Assembly (NCBI RefSeq): GCF_964340395.1
Contig: NC_135559.1
Coordinates: 24,941,072 to 25,005,071, forward strand
Length of the DNA: 64,000 nucleotides
Source: Glandiceps talaboti
Lineage: Eukaryota > Hemichordata > Enteropneusta > Spengelidae
Direction: 5' to 3'
Position 1 is the stretch's first letter. Every line of letters starts with the position of its first letter. A program made the position numbers and the translations under genes. Under the pieces are notes generated by a model. It did no database searches, was not told the DNA's origin, and saw nothing but the letters and a program-made list of their open reading frames with translations. Shown piece by piece: positions 34,180 to 44,580 of the stretch.

Positions 34180-35631
34180 TTGGTGCCGAGACCAGGATCA
34201 CAGCAAACTCTGCCGACTTTACAAGTTCTACTCAAAAGGCGAAATTCCTACTCATCGGACATAGAGGATCTCATACCCGCGGAGAGGTACGTGGACAATT
34301 CTACAATCGCTGAAACAAAGGATTTCCACGAAATCCTCACTGGGAAGCCCACACTCGATCGAAAACTTGAAAGCCTCTTGACTGTCTGTCAAGAACTGTA
34401 CGATCAACTAGATATTTCTCACCACGAATTTGGAGCTACTGCCGACCTCGAACGAAATATTTCAGCCCGATGCACGAATGTCGCCGTATACATCGACAAA
34501 GTCAAAACCGCTGAAAAGACGCGTATTACTACCGAGACATCACGAGTCAACGCTGTTGAAAACTCACCGCAACCGATTCCTACACAACAACTCCGACCAA
34601 CTGCACCATACAAAACCCTACAGCTACCAAACTTGAAAATCGAGATTTTCTATGGAGATCACAAGCAGTGGAATCAGTTTTTCGATAATTTTCGATCCGC
34701 CATCGACGACAACGAACATTTGACAAATGTACAGAAATTCGTCTACTTGTGCAGTTTCCTCGGAGGTGAAGCCAAACGTACTATCGATGGCTTTGCGACT
34801 ACCGATGCGAATTATACCACAGCAGTTCAACTACTGAAAGAAAGATATGGACAAACTCAACTCATAATCAACGCTCACATGAGATATCTATGGGAACAGC
34901 CACCCCCTACTAACAATCCAGACAGTCTGCGTCAATTTCACGATGGATTAGAAACCACTATTCGAGAGCTGAACGTCATGGAAAAAAATGAAAACGAATT
35001 CATCCCAATGCTACTCGATAAATTACCCAAAGAATTCCAAATGCAACTTGCTCGTAGTCGCAACGACGACTACTGGACTCTATCAGATTTAACTAAAGCC
35101 ATGACTAAGGAAATTCGCGTACTTTCTATCGGAAGAAATCACTCCGATCAATTTACTGATGAAGATGTACATACACCAAAGGTTTCTGCATTCTACACGA
35201 AAACCACGCGTGGATCTAACCACACTACTACTGAATATAATCGTTCCAAATCGAATCATACTACACGTGCTACATCCGCGGAACGTTCGCAACCCATTCA
35301 AAGAAAATGTGCATTCTGTAGCGGACAACATTCACCGAATGATTGTATCAAGTTCTCCGAACCAAGTCGAAGACAGGAAATCGTCAAACGCGACCACCTA
35401 TGTTTCAACTGTCTGGGTAAGCATTCTGCTAATTATTGCAAATCCAGATATACTTGTCGTGTGTGTAAACAACGACATCATACCGCACTGCATGATGACA
35501 GCAAATTCGGTTCAACCTCTAATGGTACCAATACACCCCGAGTATGCGTAAATTTCTCACACGTATCACGCAATTCGACTTCTACTAAACGTTCACATCC
35601 ACCTCACCGTGTACTATTAAAAACGGCATGA
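34180..35631 (+). CDS. BEL/Pao retrotransposon Gag polyprotein
   Basis: An open frame of 483 codons starts near the primer-binding site. Residues of about 145-330 form the DUF1759/Gag-like domain (LPNLKIEIFYGDHKQWNQFF, then FVYLCSFLGGEA and AVQLLKERYG), which packages element RNA in cytoplasmic particles. Near the C-terminus are cysteine-rich knuckles (CAFCSGQHSPNDC, CFNCLGKHSANYC, CRVCKQRHHTALH), the arrangement typical of BEL/Pao Gag. The frame ends at a TGA (35629-35631). The same frame continues with a protease-like DEGADRSFVTE, so Gag and protease are separated by one stop codon. The true start may be downstream of the listed position. Confidence 0.9.
   Translation: MVPRPGSQQTLPTLQVLLKRRNSYSSDIEDLIPAERYVDNSTIAETKDFHEILTGKPTLDRKLESLLTVCQELYDQLDISHHEFGATADLERNISARCTNVAVYIDKVKTAEKTRITTETSRVNAVENSPQPIPTQQLRPTAPYKTLQLPNLKIEIFYGDHKQWNQFFDNFRSAIDDNEHLTNVQKFVYLCSFLGGEAKRTIDGFATTDANYTTAVQLLKERYGQTQLIINAHMRYLWEQPPPTNNPDSLRQFHDGLETTIRELNVMEKNENEFIPMLLDKLPKEFQMQLARSRNDDYWTLSDLTKAMTKEIRVLSIGRNHSDQFTDEDVHTPKVSAFYTKTTRGSNHTTTEYNRSKSNHTTRATSAERSQPIQRKCAFCSGQHSPNDCIKFSEPSRRQEIVKRDHLCFNCLGKHSANYCKSRYTCRVCKQRHHTALHDDSKFGSTSNGTNTPRVCVNFSHVSRNSTSTKRSHPPHRVLLKTA
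34181..34197 (+). promoter_or_regulatory. tRNA primer-binding site of the BEL element
   Basis: TGGTGCCGAGACCAGG begins three bases after the 5' LTR. The TGG start is complementary to a tRNA 3' CCA end, and TGGTGCCGA-type sites are usual in BEL/Pao elements. Confidence 0.7.
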
Positions 35632-35821
35632 ATTCGCACAAGTTACCGAGGTAAAGAAACCATTGCTAACGTCTTATTTGATGAAGGCGCCGATCGATCA
35701 TTTGTTACCGAACGATTCTCCAAATTGCTCAACGCACAAGTACATAACGCTGAACTGTTAAAGTTGAAATCATTCAACAACTCGCAAACCGATTACATGT
35801 CCTTTTCCACCACTACACTAC
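35632..35821 (+). pseudogene. BEL/Pao aspartic protease, 3'-truncated
   Basis: Directly after the TGA, the same frame encodes an aspartic-protease start with VLFDEGADRSFVTERF (the D-x-G-type catalytic region is changed to DEGA). It stops being element-like at about 35821, where a partial LTR begins. Reverse transcriptase, RNase H and integrase are therefore deleted and the element is non-autonomous. Whether the stop before it is a programmed readthrough site or a mutation cannot be decided from one copy. Confidence 0.7.
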
Positions 35822-35923
35822 AGTACAGAGTTCACAGAGTTCCCAGTGTATCCTACTACTTTCTTGTATCGTCATTACTATCACTGCTGTTTTCGAACCC
35901 CTTTCAATTGTGAATCATCCACA
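35822..35923 (+). repeat. 3' LTR fragment of BEL/Pao element
   Basis: It repeats 34077-34177 (TACAGAGTTCACAGAGTTCC ... ATCATCCACA) but lacks the first ~155 bp of the LTR, so the deletion that removed pol ran into the LTR. No matching target-site duplication was visible on the two flanks. Confidence 0.75.
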
Positions 35924-36073
35924 GATGCCTTCCATGTTCTGATGACTCAAAGACATTCAAAAGTGTGGCCTAAATTTCATAATTTGGATCGCCCAAACAG
36001 ATGTTTTGAATTCCACAATGCCATTATCAGGTGGTTGCAAGATCGTAACTTGGGATGGCAAAAGCAGAAATAA
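35924..36073 (+). pseudogene. 3' part of the unknown ORF split by BEL
   Basis: Fifty codons from the base after the LTR to a TAA (AFHVLMTQRHSKVW ... IIRWLQDRNLGW). The frame is open from the junction, and the style (charged, tryptophan-containing) is protein-like. This supports its being the continuation of the frame ending at 33918. Function unknown. Confidence 0.4.
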
Positions 36074-36229
36074 TCCTTGGGAGAACAGTTTGCCAGCGTT
36101 CATGGGGAATGTTTATGGGTGATCGATCCACCAGTTGTGTGTTTCCATAACCCCCCCATCACCGCATCATTTTTTTAATTACCTTAGGACGAGAAACAAA
36201 ACCTTTTTTTTTTTGCCTTATATGCTTAA

Positions 36230-36615
36230 TATTTCTTCATCTATACACCCCCAAATGCATCCCCATTAAATTTCATCAAAAATCTGCTTAGTAGTTTTGG
36301 AAGTAAAGATTTTTTACCAAAACATCATGTCATGAACAATTTTAATCTACAAACCCCTAGGAACATTCCCACAAAATTTCAGACCAATCTGCCCAGTAGT
36401 TCTTGAGTTTAAATGACACAAATCACACACCTGTGATGTGATCATTTTACTTTGAATAATTTCCCAACTAGACAACAAAAGTAATGTCCCCCACCAAATA
36501 CAATGTACCAAGTCATTTGGTTTGGTAGTTTTTGAGTTTAAGTTGTCCACACACAGACAAACACAGACAGATGGACACCATCTTGCCTACTGAATTTTCT
36601 CAATTCAGTTTTGCT
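36230..36615 (+). repeat. Family A repeat, right-half fragment
   Basis: Runs from 'atgcttaatatttcttcatc' to 'tttctcaattcagttttgct'. It is internally deleted compared with 12225-12868 and begins directly after the TTA-flanked element. Confidence 0.7.
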
Positions 36616-36676
36616 AAAAAGCTAAAGGCTTTGCACTTACAGAAGTTTCTATTTTTATCTTAATTCACTACTCACC

Positions 36677-36768
36677 TGCAAATTTCACCATCAGGCCATT
36701 TGATTCGCACATCTCCAGCTTCTTTTCTTATGTCAATTACTATCTCTGATTCTGTTTTAGCTTGTCCC
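36677..36768 (-). CDS. Candidate internal exon, unknown protein
   Basis: A 92-nt minus-strand segment is bounded by an acceptor (GAATTCTTAG) and a strong donor (GCAG/GTGAGT). It is open in phase 0 and encodes GQAKTESEIVIDIRKEAGDV, then a short RIKWPDGEIC ending. The pattern of alternating hydrophobics suggests beta strands. It resembles the end of the candidate secreted-protein exon at 16420-16582 (SEIDLKAVPSEVKI). Either could be part of a host gene on the minus strand with large, repeat-filled introns. No family is recognised. Confidence 0.42.
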
Positions 36769-37039
36769 TAAGAATTCAATTCAAAAATGAAGAAATGGGA
36801 TAGGGAAGTTAACAAAATTGTAAAATGCAACAGATGTTACAGTACGAGTCCTCACGTAGCCAGCATATACCAAAATCTGGGCTGTGCTGTTGGGCTGGGC
36901 TCTTAGCCAGGTTGGGCTGTGCACTTGAATAATGAACTTGAATCATAATATATAACAAGCAACCTAGCAGTCATAATAGCTTCAATGAGAATTTTTTTTA
37001 AAATCCCACGTATTAAAATTGAGCATAATCTGTACCACA

Positions 37040-37315
37040 TCATTTTTACCTTCTGTAAGGAAGGTCTTAATAATATATAGCGATGAAGTCTGTGTGTCTG
37101 TGCGTGTGTGTGTGTCTGTATCACGATTCCGAAAAAATGGCTGCAGCAATTCAAACGAAATTTCATAGACATCTTAATAGGGTAATGGCAAGAACTGATT
37201 AGGTTTTGGTAATAATCCGATGAATATTAATGACCAATTTGAGTAATTAATCGATCGAACGAGTATAAAGTTGGCGTCAGATTCAGATTCAGATTCAGGT
37301 AGCGTTATCTTATCA
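37040..37315 (-). repeat. Family C right-end copy plus foldback unit
   Basis: Almost identical to 25100-25345: 'ccttctgtaaggaaggt', (GT)n, 'ctgcagcaattcaaacgaaa', ending in the (tcagat)n 'caggtagcgttatctta' start of the foldback unit. Confidence 0.75.
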
Positions 37316-38240
37316 TTACAGCCTTTTTATCTCTGGACTACATTAGTTCATATTTAGACTAGAGAAATAGTACCTCATAAACAAGGGAAGTTTAGCTTTT
37401 ATGTCAACAAAGTAGATTACATCCTTGAGTGTCAATTTTATCAGGCCCCTACCCTCCTGGGACTACTTTTTTTATTTTTCTTTAAACACACATGAACATA
37501 ATGTTAATTTGAAAAGACAATGAGCGCAGCATAGGCATAGATACAAAAATTAAGTGTTGAATATATATCTGAAACTCACTTATTAAATAAAAGCTATACC
37601 ATGATTTCATGTGAAACAAATAAATATGAAAAATATAACAAGACTAGAATACTGTATGTGTACATGTATATATGAATGTATATATATATACAAATGTATA
37701 TATTATGTAATATAAAGTGTGGTAAATAATTACACATTTTCAATTTCAGTCACAAATTATTGCTTTGATTTCAAACATTTACTAGTATGTTGACACGAAG
37801 TGGTTGCTATAGGTAACTCTAACATACAACAATTAAAATAAGAATTACACATGATGAAATCCAGCCAAATGCATAACATAAAAAACTTTTGAAAACAACA
37901 ACACCTGACATAATATGAAGCATAACAAATTATGATATTCATCAAATAATGATATAAAACTGTGGTATTTGAAATAAGTACTCATATTCAGAATATTTTC
38001 CATAAGTTTCTGTTTCCTGAACATTTCAGCTGAGAAATAAACTTTTAGTTATGATGAATAAAAAAAACCCTGACACTATTCTTGAACTTAGAAATACATA
38101 AAGCTATCAGAATTCATAGACATAAGTTAAACAATCATCTAAACATTGGACACGACAAAAGTTCTCCAATATTTTGACATCCAAAATTTCATATACAAAA
38201 GTGTAGTTAATAATTTTCGTTTCAGGGCAATTTTCACAAT
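37316..38240. other. No gene seen; AT-rich
   Basis: Contains TA-rich microsatellite sequence at about 37665-37695. Nothing else recognised. Confidence 0.5.
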
Positions 38241-39204
38241 TCAGATACATGTACATCTTTCCTCATACTGCTCACTGGTGAGACAAGAACTAAATATTTC
38301 TTTGTTGACACACCTTTTGTATTGTAGGTAATTTTTTCCTTCCACCATTATCACAAATACTAGTTTATGGAAAAGATTATTGGTTTCATTACTTTCATCA
38401 CATTTGAGCTGCATGGCCAGTTTACTTGCAAATGTGTACAATGGTAATGATCCTGATGTATCACAAGCTTTTCTAAGTTCAACACATTTTTTCCTCACAC
38501 TGTATACTCAGAATACTTTTTGAATTTGAAGAGCAGCAGCATGTTCCCTGCAAAACTTATTGAAAGCATCAGCTGCTTCTCGAGAGTCTTCACTCTCCTT
38601 AATCAAACTCATTTGATACTTGATACCTTTCTAAATATGAAAGAACTGTGCTAAAATTGGATCCTGTTTATATGCACCCCCATGTCTTGTAGAGTGCTGA
38701 AAGTACAAGCGGGAGTGTTGATAATTGGCATGCTCCCTACCCTGAGACTGCAATCTGCCAATTGGAAAAGGAAGAGTTTCCATTAATTGTGGCACAATAT
38801 CTATATACTTCATCATGTAGGGTGGGAGAGCTTCATAACCATACCGCATTTTATATAACTGATAAAAAACTTCTGTACTTTCCTTATATTTTGTGATGTC
38901 TTCCTGTGAGTGTTTAAAATGCTTCTTGTCAACAAAGATACATGTATCAGGCTTATCTGTTAATAATTCTGTCATTTTCTCTTCATTATCTATTCGGATC
39001 ATCTGGTAGAAACTGTTCCAAATTAATTTGACCAGGTCAAGCTATGAATACGAATCATCAAGATGCAAGGCAGCCCTTACATTTTGGGGCAACACAAAAC
39101 TACAGGACATTTCTGACACCACACCCTGAAGAGGATGTGGAAAAGAATCATCTTCTCCTTCCGATGGAGGACTTATAATTGCCAGGGCATGATCAGCATT
39201 TAAA

Positions 39205-39740
39205 GTTAAAGTTTCAGACTCATTGACCAAGTATTTTTTGAGATATAAGTTTTTGACCAAAATTGAACATTTTACACCTAATTTGCATATCACTCATGAA
39301 TCATTGTATGCTTAATATTTCTTCATCCATACATCCCTAGATGCATTCCCATTAAATTTCAGCCCAATCTGCTCAGTAGTTTTGGAATTATAGATTTTTA
39401 ACCAAAAAGATACATTTTTAGCCGTAATTTGCATATTACTGATAGAATCATCATGTCATGAACAAATCTTACTTTACAGCCCCTTAAGAATGTTCCCACC
39501 AAATTTCGCACCAATCTGGCCAGTAGTTTCTGAGTTTAAGTTTTTTGACCAAAAATCACATTTTTTGACCAAAATCACACACACCTGTGATGCGATCATT
39601 TTGATTTGAACAATTTCCCAACTAGACACCCAAGGTAATGGACTCACCAAATATCATGGCAATCGGTTCAGCAGTTTTTGACTTTAAGTTGTTTACACAC
39701 ACACACACACAGACAGACAGACAGACAGACGCGGGGCGAT
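39205..39740 (-). repeat. Family A right half inserted in the transposase-like gene
   Basis: Begins 'gtttcagactcattgaccaa' and runs to '(gacagaca)n gcggggcgatgcctatag', in plus orientation relative to other copies. It separates the two transposase-like reading segments at about the middle of the expected domain. The strand given is that of the interrupted gene; the repeat itself reads on plus. Confidence 0.75.
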
Positions 39741-41339
39741 GCCTATAGAAGAAAATATATATAAATGCCTATATAAAAATGTACAATGGCCAAATTTCTT
39801 TCGTGATGTGGAAACTCATTTTATTCAGCAACATTTCAGTACACAAGCAATTCATTGCAACATAGGTACTCATCTGTCCCCCAATCTCACGTCCATCTCC
39901 ATAAATTTTCCAATGCTGCATTGCTTTTTTTTCAAGAAATTTGTATCTAAATATGAGCACCTGAAACATCATCTCTGGGTCTATGAACCACCCCGTAGCA
40001 GTGCGTCTAGGTAGCAACACTGCCTGAAATTCATGCTTGATATTAGCCTTAGAACGGAGTACATCTCTACGTTTAGGAATAATGCCCGGCAACAGTTTTC
40101 GTAATTCCTCAGTCAACCTTACACCAGAAGAATTTTCTTCTAAGTTTACAAAATCTGCTTCAGAAAGTTTTAAAACTGGTGAACTGTCAGAATCCTGAAA
40201 TAATTGATTGAAAATTACTTTTCTTTTTAAAATTCCTGACAGACTGATCATTGCTATGATGTCATCATTGGTGAAATACCCATCAAACTTATTTTTTTCA
40301 GTGGATTTATCTTCCAATGAAAACAAGGATGAAAGGACATTTATAAACTTGGATCTGTCTTGACTTGTTGATTGTTTAGCAAATCTCTTCAGTGCTGTCG
40401 ATAGCTTTGTAGTTAGTGATTTCTTGCTTTTCAATCTTGTAGCAAATCCTAATTTGTTTCTAACAGTTGAGTTTTTCAGGGGTGGACTACCTGGTGTATT
40501 AGTGATCACACTAGACTTTCTCTGTACTTCTGTTCTTATCAGTGTCTTTAGCTGATTTCTTATGGCTAAATTTGCTATCATTTCTTCTTGAACAATTGCG
40601 GCAAGCCCAGTTCTTAAAGTCTCTTTTGCTTTTTTGTTCCCTCCCCTGAACTGACAAAGAATTAAATTAAGTGAAGATATTCTGATAAACTTTTTTCCAT
40701 TCATGTAGCTTTGTATTGCATCCTTCCACAGATTTTTTTCTAGGCATCTGTCTATAAACTTATATCCTTCCTTCCTTACATGTGGAAGCAAGCCTGCTAA
40801 TTAAAAACTATGTTTAGTGTCAATAAAAATTTCATCTGCAAGAATAATCTCTATTATCTGCCCCATGATGTGCACTTGCCCTGATTTTAAAGAATTTTGA
40901 TTGGGAAAGATCTTAGAATTGTGTTCAGACAGCACATCTTGCGATGCACCTAGTGCTTGGTCTTTTTTGAGAACATGTCCCCCTTTAATCTTGAGTATGA
41001 TAGCCTGTGCAGATATTACTTTGATCATTTGTTTATGTTTACACATGTATTTCTTGTCAACTTTCTTGGATGAGGTTAGCGGATCTCAACCCTGATTAAC
41101 AAGTATTTTGTTAAAACCTTTGAAACCAACCTTTTTTATTTGCCTGTCACACCCAATGAAATAAAAAATACAGGTACATATAAATGAATCACACCCATTA
41201 TACTGATAATATATACCATTTTGGGCATTTCTTGAAGTATTGACTTGGACTTTTTGGACACTATATGCTGAATCAGAAATATCATTGGTACGTGTACTAC
41301 TATCCCCTCTATTTGTTGGCTTGTAAATATCACTTGTGC

Positions 41340-43875
41340 TTCTATCAAGTCTATATACTACCTTAGAAATATCACTACTGCTTCTATCCAATCTATTTAC
41401 TGGGTCAGAAATATCATTACTGCTTCTATCCAATCCATTCATTGGCTCAGAAATATCACTACTGCTTCTATCCAATCCATTCATGGGCTCAGAAATATCA
41501 CTACTGCTTCTATCCAATCCATTCATGGGCTCAGAAATATCACTACTGCTTCTATCCAATCCATTCATTGGCTCAGAAATATCACTACTGCTTCTATCCA
41601 ATCCATTCATGGGCTCAGAAATATCACTACTGCTTCTATCCAATCTATTCATTGGCTCAGAAATATCACTACTGCTTCTATCCAATCTATTTACTGGGTC
41701 AGAAATATCACTACTGCTTCTATCCAATCCATTCATGGGCTCAGAAATATCACTACTGCTTCTATCCAATCCATTCATTGGCTCAGAAATATCACTACTG
41801 CTTCTATCCAGTCCATTTACTGGGTCAGAAATATCACTACTGCTTCTATCCAATCTATTTACTGGGTCAGAAATATCACTACTGCTTCTATCCAATCTAT
41901 TTACTGGGTCAGAAATATCACTACTGCTTCTATCCAATCCATTCATGGGCTCAGAAATATCACTACTGCTTCTATCCAATCTATTTACTGGGTCAGAAAT
42001 ATCACGACTGCTTCTATCCAATCCATTCATTGGCTTCGAAATATCACTACTGCTTCTATCCAATCTATTCATTGGCTCAGAAATATCACTACTGCTTCTA
42101 TCCAATCTATTTACTGGGTTAGAAATATCACTACTGCTTCTATCCAATCCATTCATGGGCTCAGAAATATCACTACTGCTTCTATCCAATCTATTTACTG
42201 GGTCAGAAATATCACGACTGCTTCTATCCAATCCATTCATTGGCTTCGAAATATCACTACTGCTTCTATCCAATCTATTCATTGGCTCAGAAATATCACT
42301 ACTGCTTCTATCCAATCCATTCATTGGCTTCGAAATATCACTACTGCCTCTATCCAATCTATTTACTAGCTTAGAAATATCACTACTGCTTCTATCCAAT
42401 CTATTTACTGGGTCAGAAATATCACTACTGCTTCTATCCAATCTATTTACTGGGTCAGAAATATCACTACTGCTTCTATCCAATCCATTCATTGGCTTAG
42501 AAATATCATTACTGTTCTATCCAATCTATTTACTGGGTTAGAAATATCACTACTGCTTCTATCCAATCCATTCATGGGCTCAGAAATATCACTACTGCTT
42601 CTATCCAATCTATTTACTGGGTCAGAAATATCACTACTGCTTTTATCCAATCTATTTACTGGGTCAGAAATATCACTACTGCTTCTATCCAATCTATTTA
42701 CTGGGTCAGAAATATCACTACTGCTTCTATCCAATCTATTAACTAGCTTAGAAATATCACTACTGCTTCTATCCAATCTATTTACTGGGTCAGAAATATC
42801 ACTACTGCTTCTATCCAATCCCTTCATTGGCTTAGAAATATCACTACTGCTTCTATCCAATCCATTCATTGGCTTACAAATATCACTACTGCTTCTATCC
42901 AATCCATTCATTGGCTTACAAATATCACTACTGCTTCTATCCATCTATTTACCTGGTCAGAAATATCACTACTGCTTCTATCCAATCTATTTACTGGGTC
43001 AGAAATATCACTACTGCTTCTATCCAATCCATTCATTGGCTCAGAAATATCACTACTGCTTCTATCCAATCTATTTACTGGGTCAGAAATATCACTACTG
43101 CTTCTATCCAATCTATTAACTAGCTTAGAAATATCACTACTGCTTCTATCCAATCTATTTACTGGGTCAGAAATATCACTACTGCTTCTATCCAATCTAT
43201 TTACTGGGTCAGAAATATCACTACTGCTTCTATCCAATCTATTTACTGGGTCAGAAATATCACTACTGCTTCTATCCAATCTATTCATTGGCTCAGAAAT
43301 ATCACTACTGCTTCTATCCAATCTATTCATTGGCTCAGAAATATCACTACTGCTTCTATCCAATCCATTCATTGGCTCAGAAATATCACTACTGCTTCTA
43401 TCCAATCTATTCATTGGGTCAGAAATATCACTACTGCTTCTATCCAATCCATTCATTGGCTCAGAAATATCACTACTGCTTCTATCCAATCTATTCATTG
43501 GCTCAGAAATATCACTACTGCTTCTATCCAATCCATTCATTGGCTCAGAAATATCACTACTGCTTCTATCCAATCTATTCATTGGCTCAGAAATATCACT
43601 ACTGCTTCTATCCAATCCATTCATTGGCTCAGAAATATCACTACTGCTTCTATCCAATCTATTCATTGGCTCAGAAATATCACTACTGCTTCTATCCAAT
43701 CTATTCATTGGCTCAGAAATATCACTACTGCTTCTATCCAATCTATTCATTGGCTCAGAAATATCACTACTGCTTCTATCCAATCCATTCATTGGCTCAG
43801 AAATATCACTACTGCTTCTATCCAATCTATTCATTGGGTTAGAAATATCACTACTGCTTCTATCCAATCCACTTA
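41340..43875. repeat. 42-bp minisatellite, about 60 units
   Basis: The unit on the plus strand is 'ggctcagaaatatcactact' + 'gcttctatccaat' + '(c/t)(c/t)attcatt'. Variants are mainly 'tgggtcag'/'ggctcag'/'ggcttag' and 'ccatt'/'ctatt'. Two single-base deletions are visible, at about 42512 (actgttc for actgcttc) and about 42932 (ccatct for ccaatct). The unit is 14 codons and the minus strand encodes a hydrophilic serine/aspartate-rich repeat that is continuous with non-repetitive coding-like sequence at both ends. That continuity distinguishes this array from the 30-bp and 29-bp arrays. Confidence 0.95.
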
Positions 43876-44129
43876 AGGAACTCTCAAGAGTAACTTGTAC
43901 ATCCGGGTAGAGTTGAATTGCCCCAGTAGTAAGGAATATAGGAATGCGAGACCACTAGATTGACAACCCTTAAGCATTTTAACTTTTAAAAAAATTGTTT
44001 AATCTATATTAAATTTTAGTAAATACAAACATGACCTTGTTGTTTGATAGTTAAGGGTATCTGGAACGACAATGAACGACAACTCTCTGAATTAAGACAA
44101 TCATTTGAACAAATGTTTTAAATATATTT

Positions 44130-44513
44130 ATGATAGTATATACCATGAGGAATAACTGTATTACTTGTGGTAGGTCGGCACCTGAATTCAAATGTGAAAT
44201 TTGCAACAAGTGTTTTAAACATAAACATAATTTTATTAAACATGAAAATATAAAACATGAAAATATAAAACACTTCTGTGAGAATAATAAATATGAATAT
44301 CCTGATGTATGTCTAACATGTGATCATGTTTTTACCGAGTTCACATGTGATAAATGCGGGTTTGCATATAAATATGAGTGTCATTTAAAGAAATATCTTA
44401 ACAGAGGAACACCTTGTGTTAAAGAACCTAAGAGATATTTCTGTGATTGTGGTTTAGAATTAGGTAGTTTTTTTGCATTGTATAGACATAAAAAGAAAAG
44501 TTGTAAGTTGTGA
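44130..44513 (+). CDS. Small zinc-finger protein, probably element- or virus-derived
   Basis: A 127-codon intronless frame. It contains an N-terminal CITCGRSAPEFKCEIC knuckle followed by an F/H-rich C2H2-type finger (KCFKHKHNFIKHENIKH), a second CLTCDHV...CDKCGF...C unit, and a C-terminal CDCGLELGSFFALYRHKKKS finger. The codon usage is very AT-rich, like the gene that follows. An AATAAA lies 13 bp after the stop. Compact intronless C2H2 genes next to NPxT-motif genes occur in Polinton/adintovirus-like and large-DNA-virus-like elements. A DNA-binding role is likely from the fingers; the element assignment rests on context. An alternative start is the Met at 44145. Confidence 0.6.
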   Translation: MIVYTMRNNCITCGRSAPEFKCEICNKCFKHKHNFIKHENIKHENIKHFCENNKYEYPDVCLTCDHVFTEFTCDKCGFAYKYECHLKKYLNRGTPCVKEPKRYFCDCGLELGSFFALYRHKKKSCKL

Positions 44514-44580
44514 AATACCAATTGAACAAATAAATATTATATAAATATGGATTAAAATATATATCTTATTTATATATAAC

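Larger units (their letters stand above)
32638..36217. mobile_element. PIF/Harbinger-like TIR element (TTA duplication), carrying a nested BEL
   Basis: The left terminus GGCCAAAAAAAAAGGTTTTG (32638 on) matches the reverse complement of the right terminus (36186-36217) over about 30 bp, ending GTTTCYCGTCCT. Both sides are flanked by TTA (32635-32637 and 36218-36220). GG-starting TIRs with a 3-bp TTA/TWA duplication are characteristic of PIF/Harbinger elements. An inverted copy of the sub-terminal left sequence (32708-32815) lies internally at about 33500-33610. The element encodes the split ORF at 33571-33918/35924-36073. The superfamily is inferred from termini only; I did not recognise a Harbinger transposase. 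Confidence 0.6.
38241..43954 (-). pseudogene. Decayed DDE-transposase-like gene with in-frame 42-bp repeat region
   Basis: Reading the minus strand, an open segment starts after a TAG at 43955 with IPIFLTTGAIQLYPDVQVTL and enters about 60 copies of a 14-residue repeat (RSSSDISEPMNGLD). It leaves the repeat into a unique cysteine-containing stretch, then a TGA (41086). The same frame continues (KKYMCKHKQMIKV ...) to a TAA (40801), then again in frame through 340 codons to about 39769. This last part contains KIYGDGREIGGQMSTYVAMN, which looks like the first catalytic-acid region of an RNase-H-fold transposase. After a family A insertion (39205-39740) the protein resumes (38631-39002) with GRLQSQGREHANYQHSRLYF, comparable to the final catalytic-glutamate region of RAG1/Transib/CMC-type enzymes. 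A C-terminal tail (38241-38498) follows. Two one-base frameshifts lie inside the array (about 42512 and 42932). Family assignment is inference. Confidence 0.6.

Noticed and set aside
33900-35930. Target-site duplication for the BEL element
   Set aside because: I compared several possible LTR starts (33910, 33912, 33920) with the right flank GATGCC and found no matching 4-6 bp duplication. The deletion into the 3' LTR may explain this, so none is claimed.
41336-43842. Plus-strand leucine-rich membrane protein (SLLLLSNPF repeats)
   Set aside because: This is the reverse strand of the 42-bp array. Only the minus-strand frame is continuous with non-repetitive coding-like sequence at both ends.
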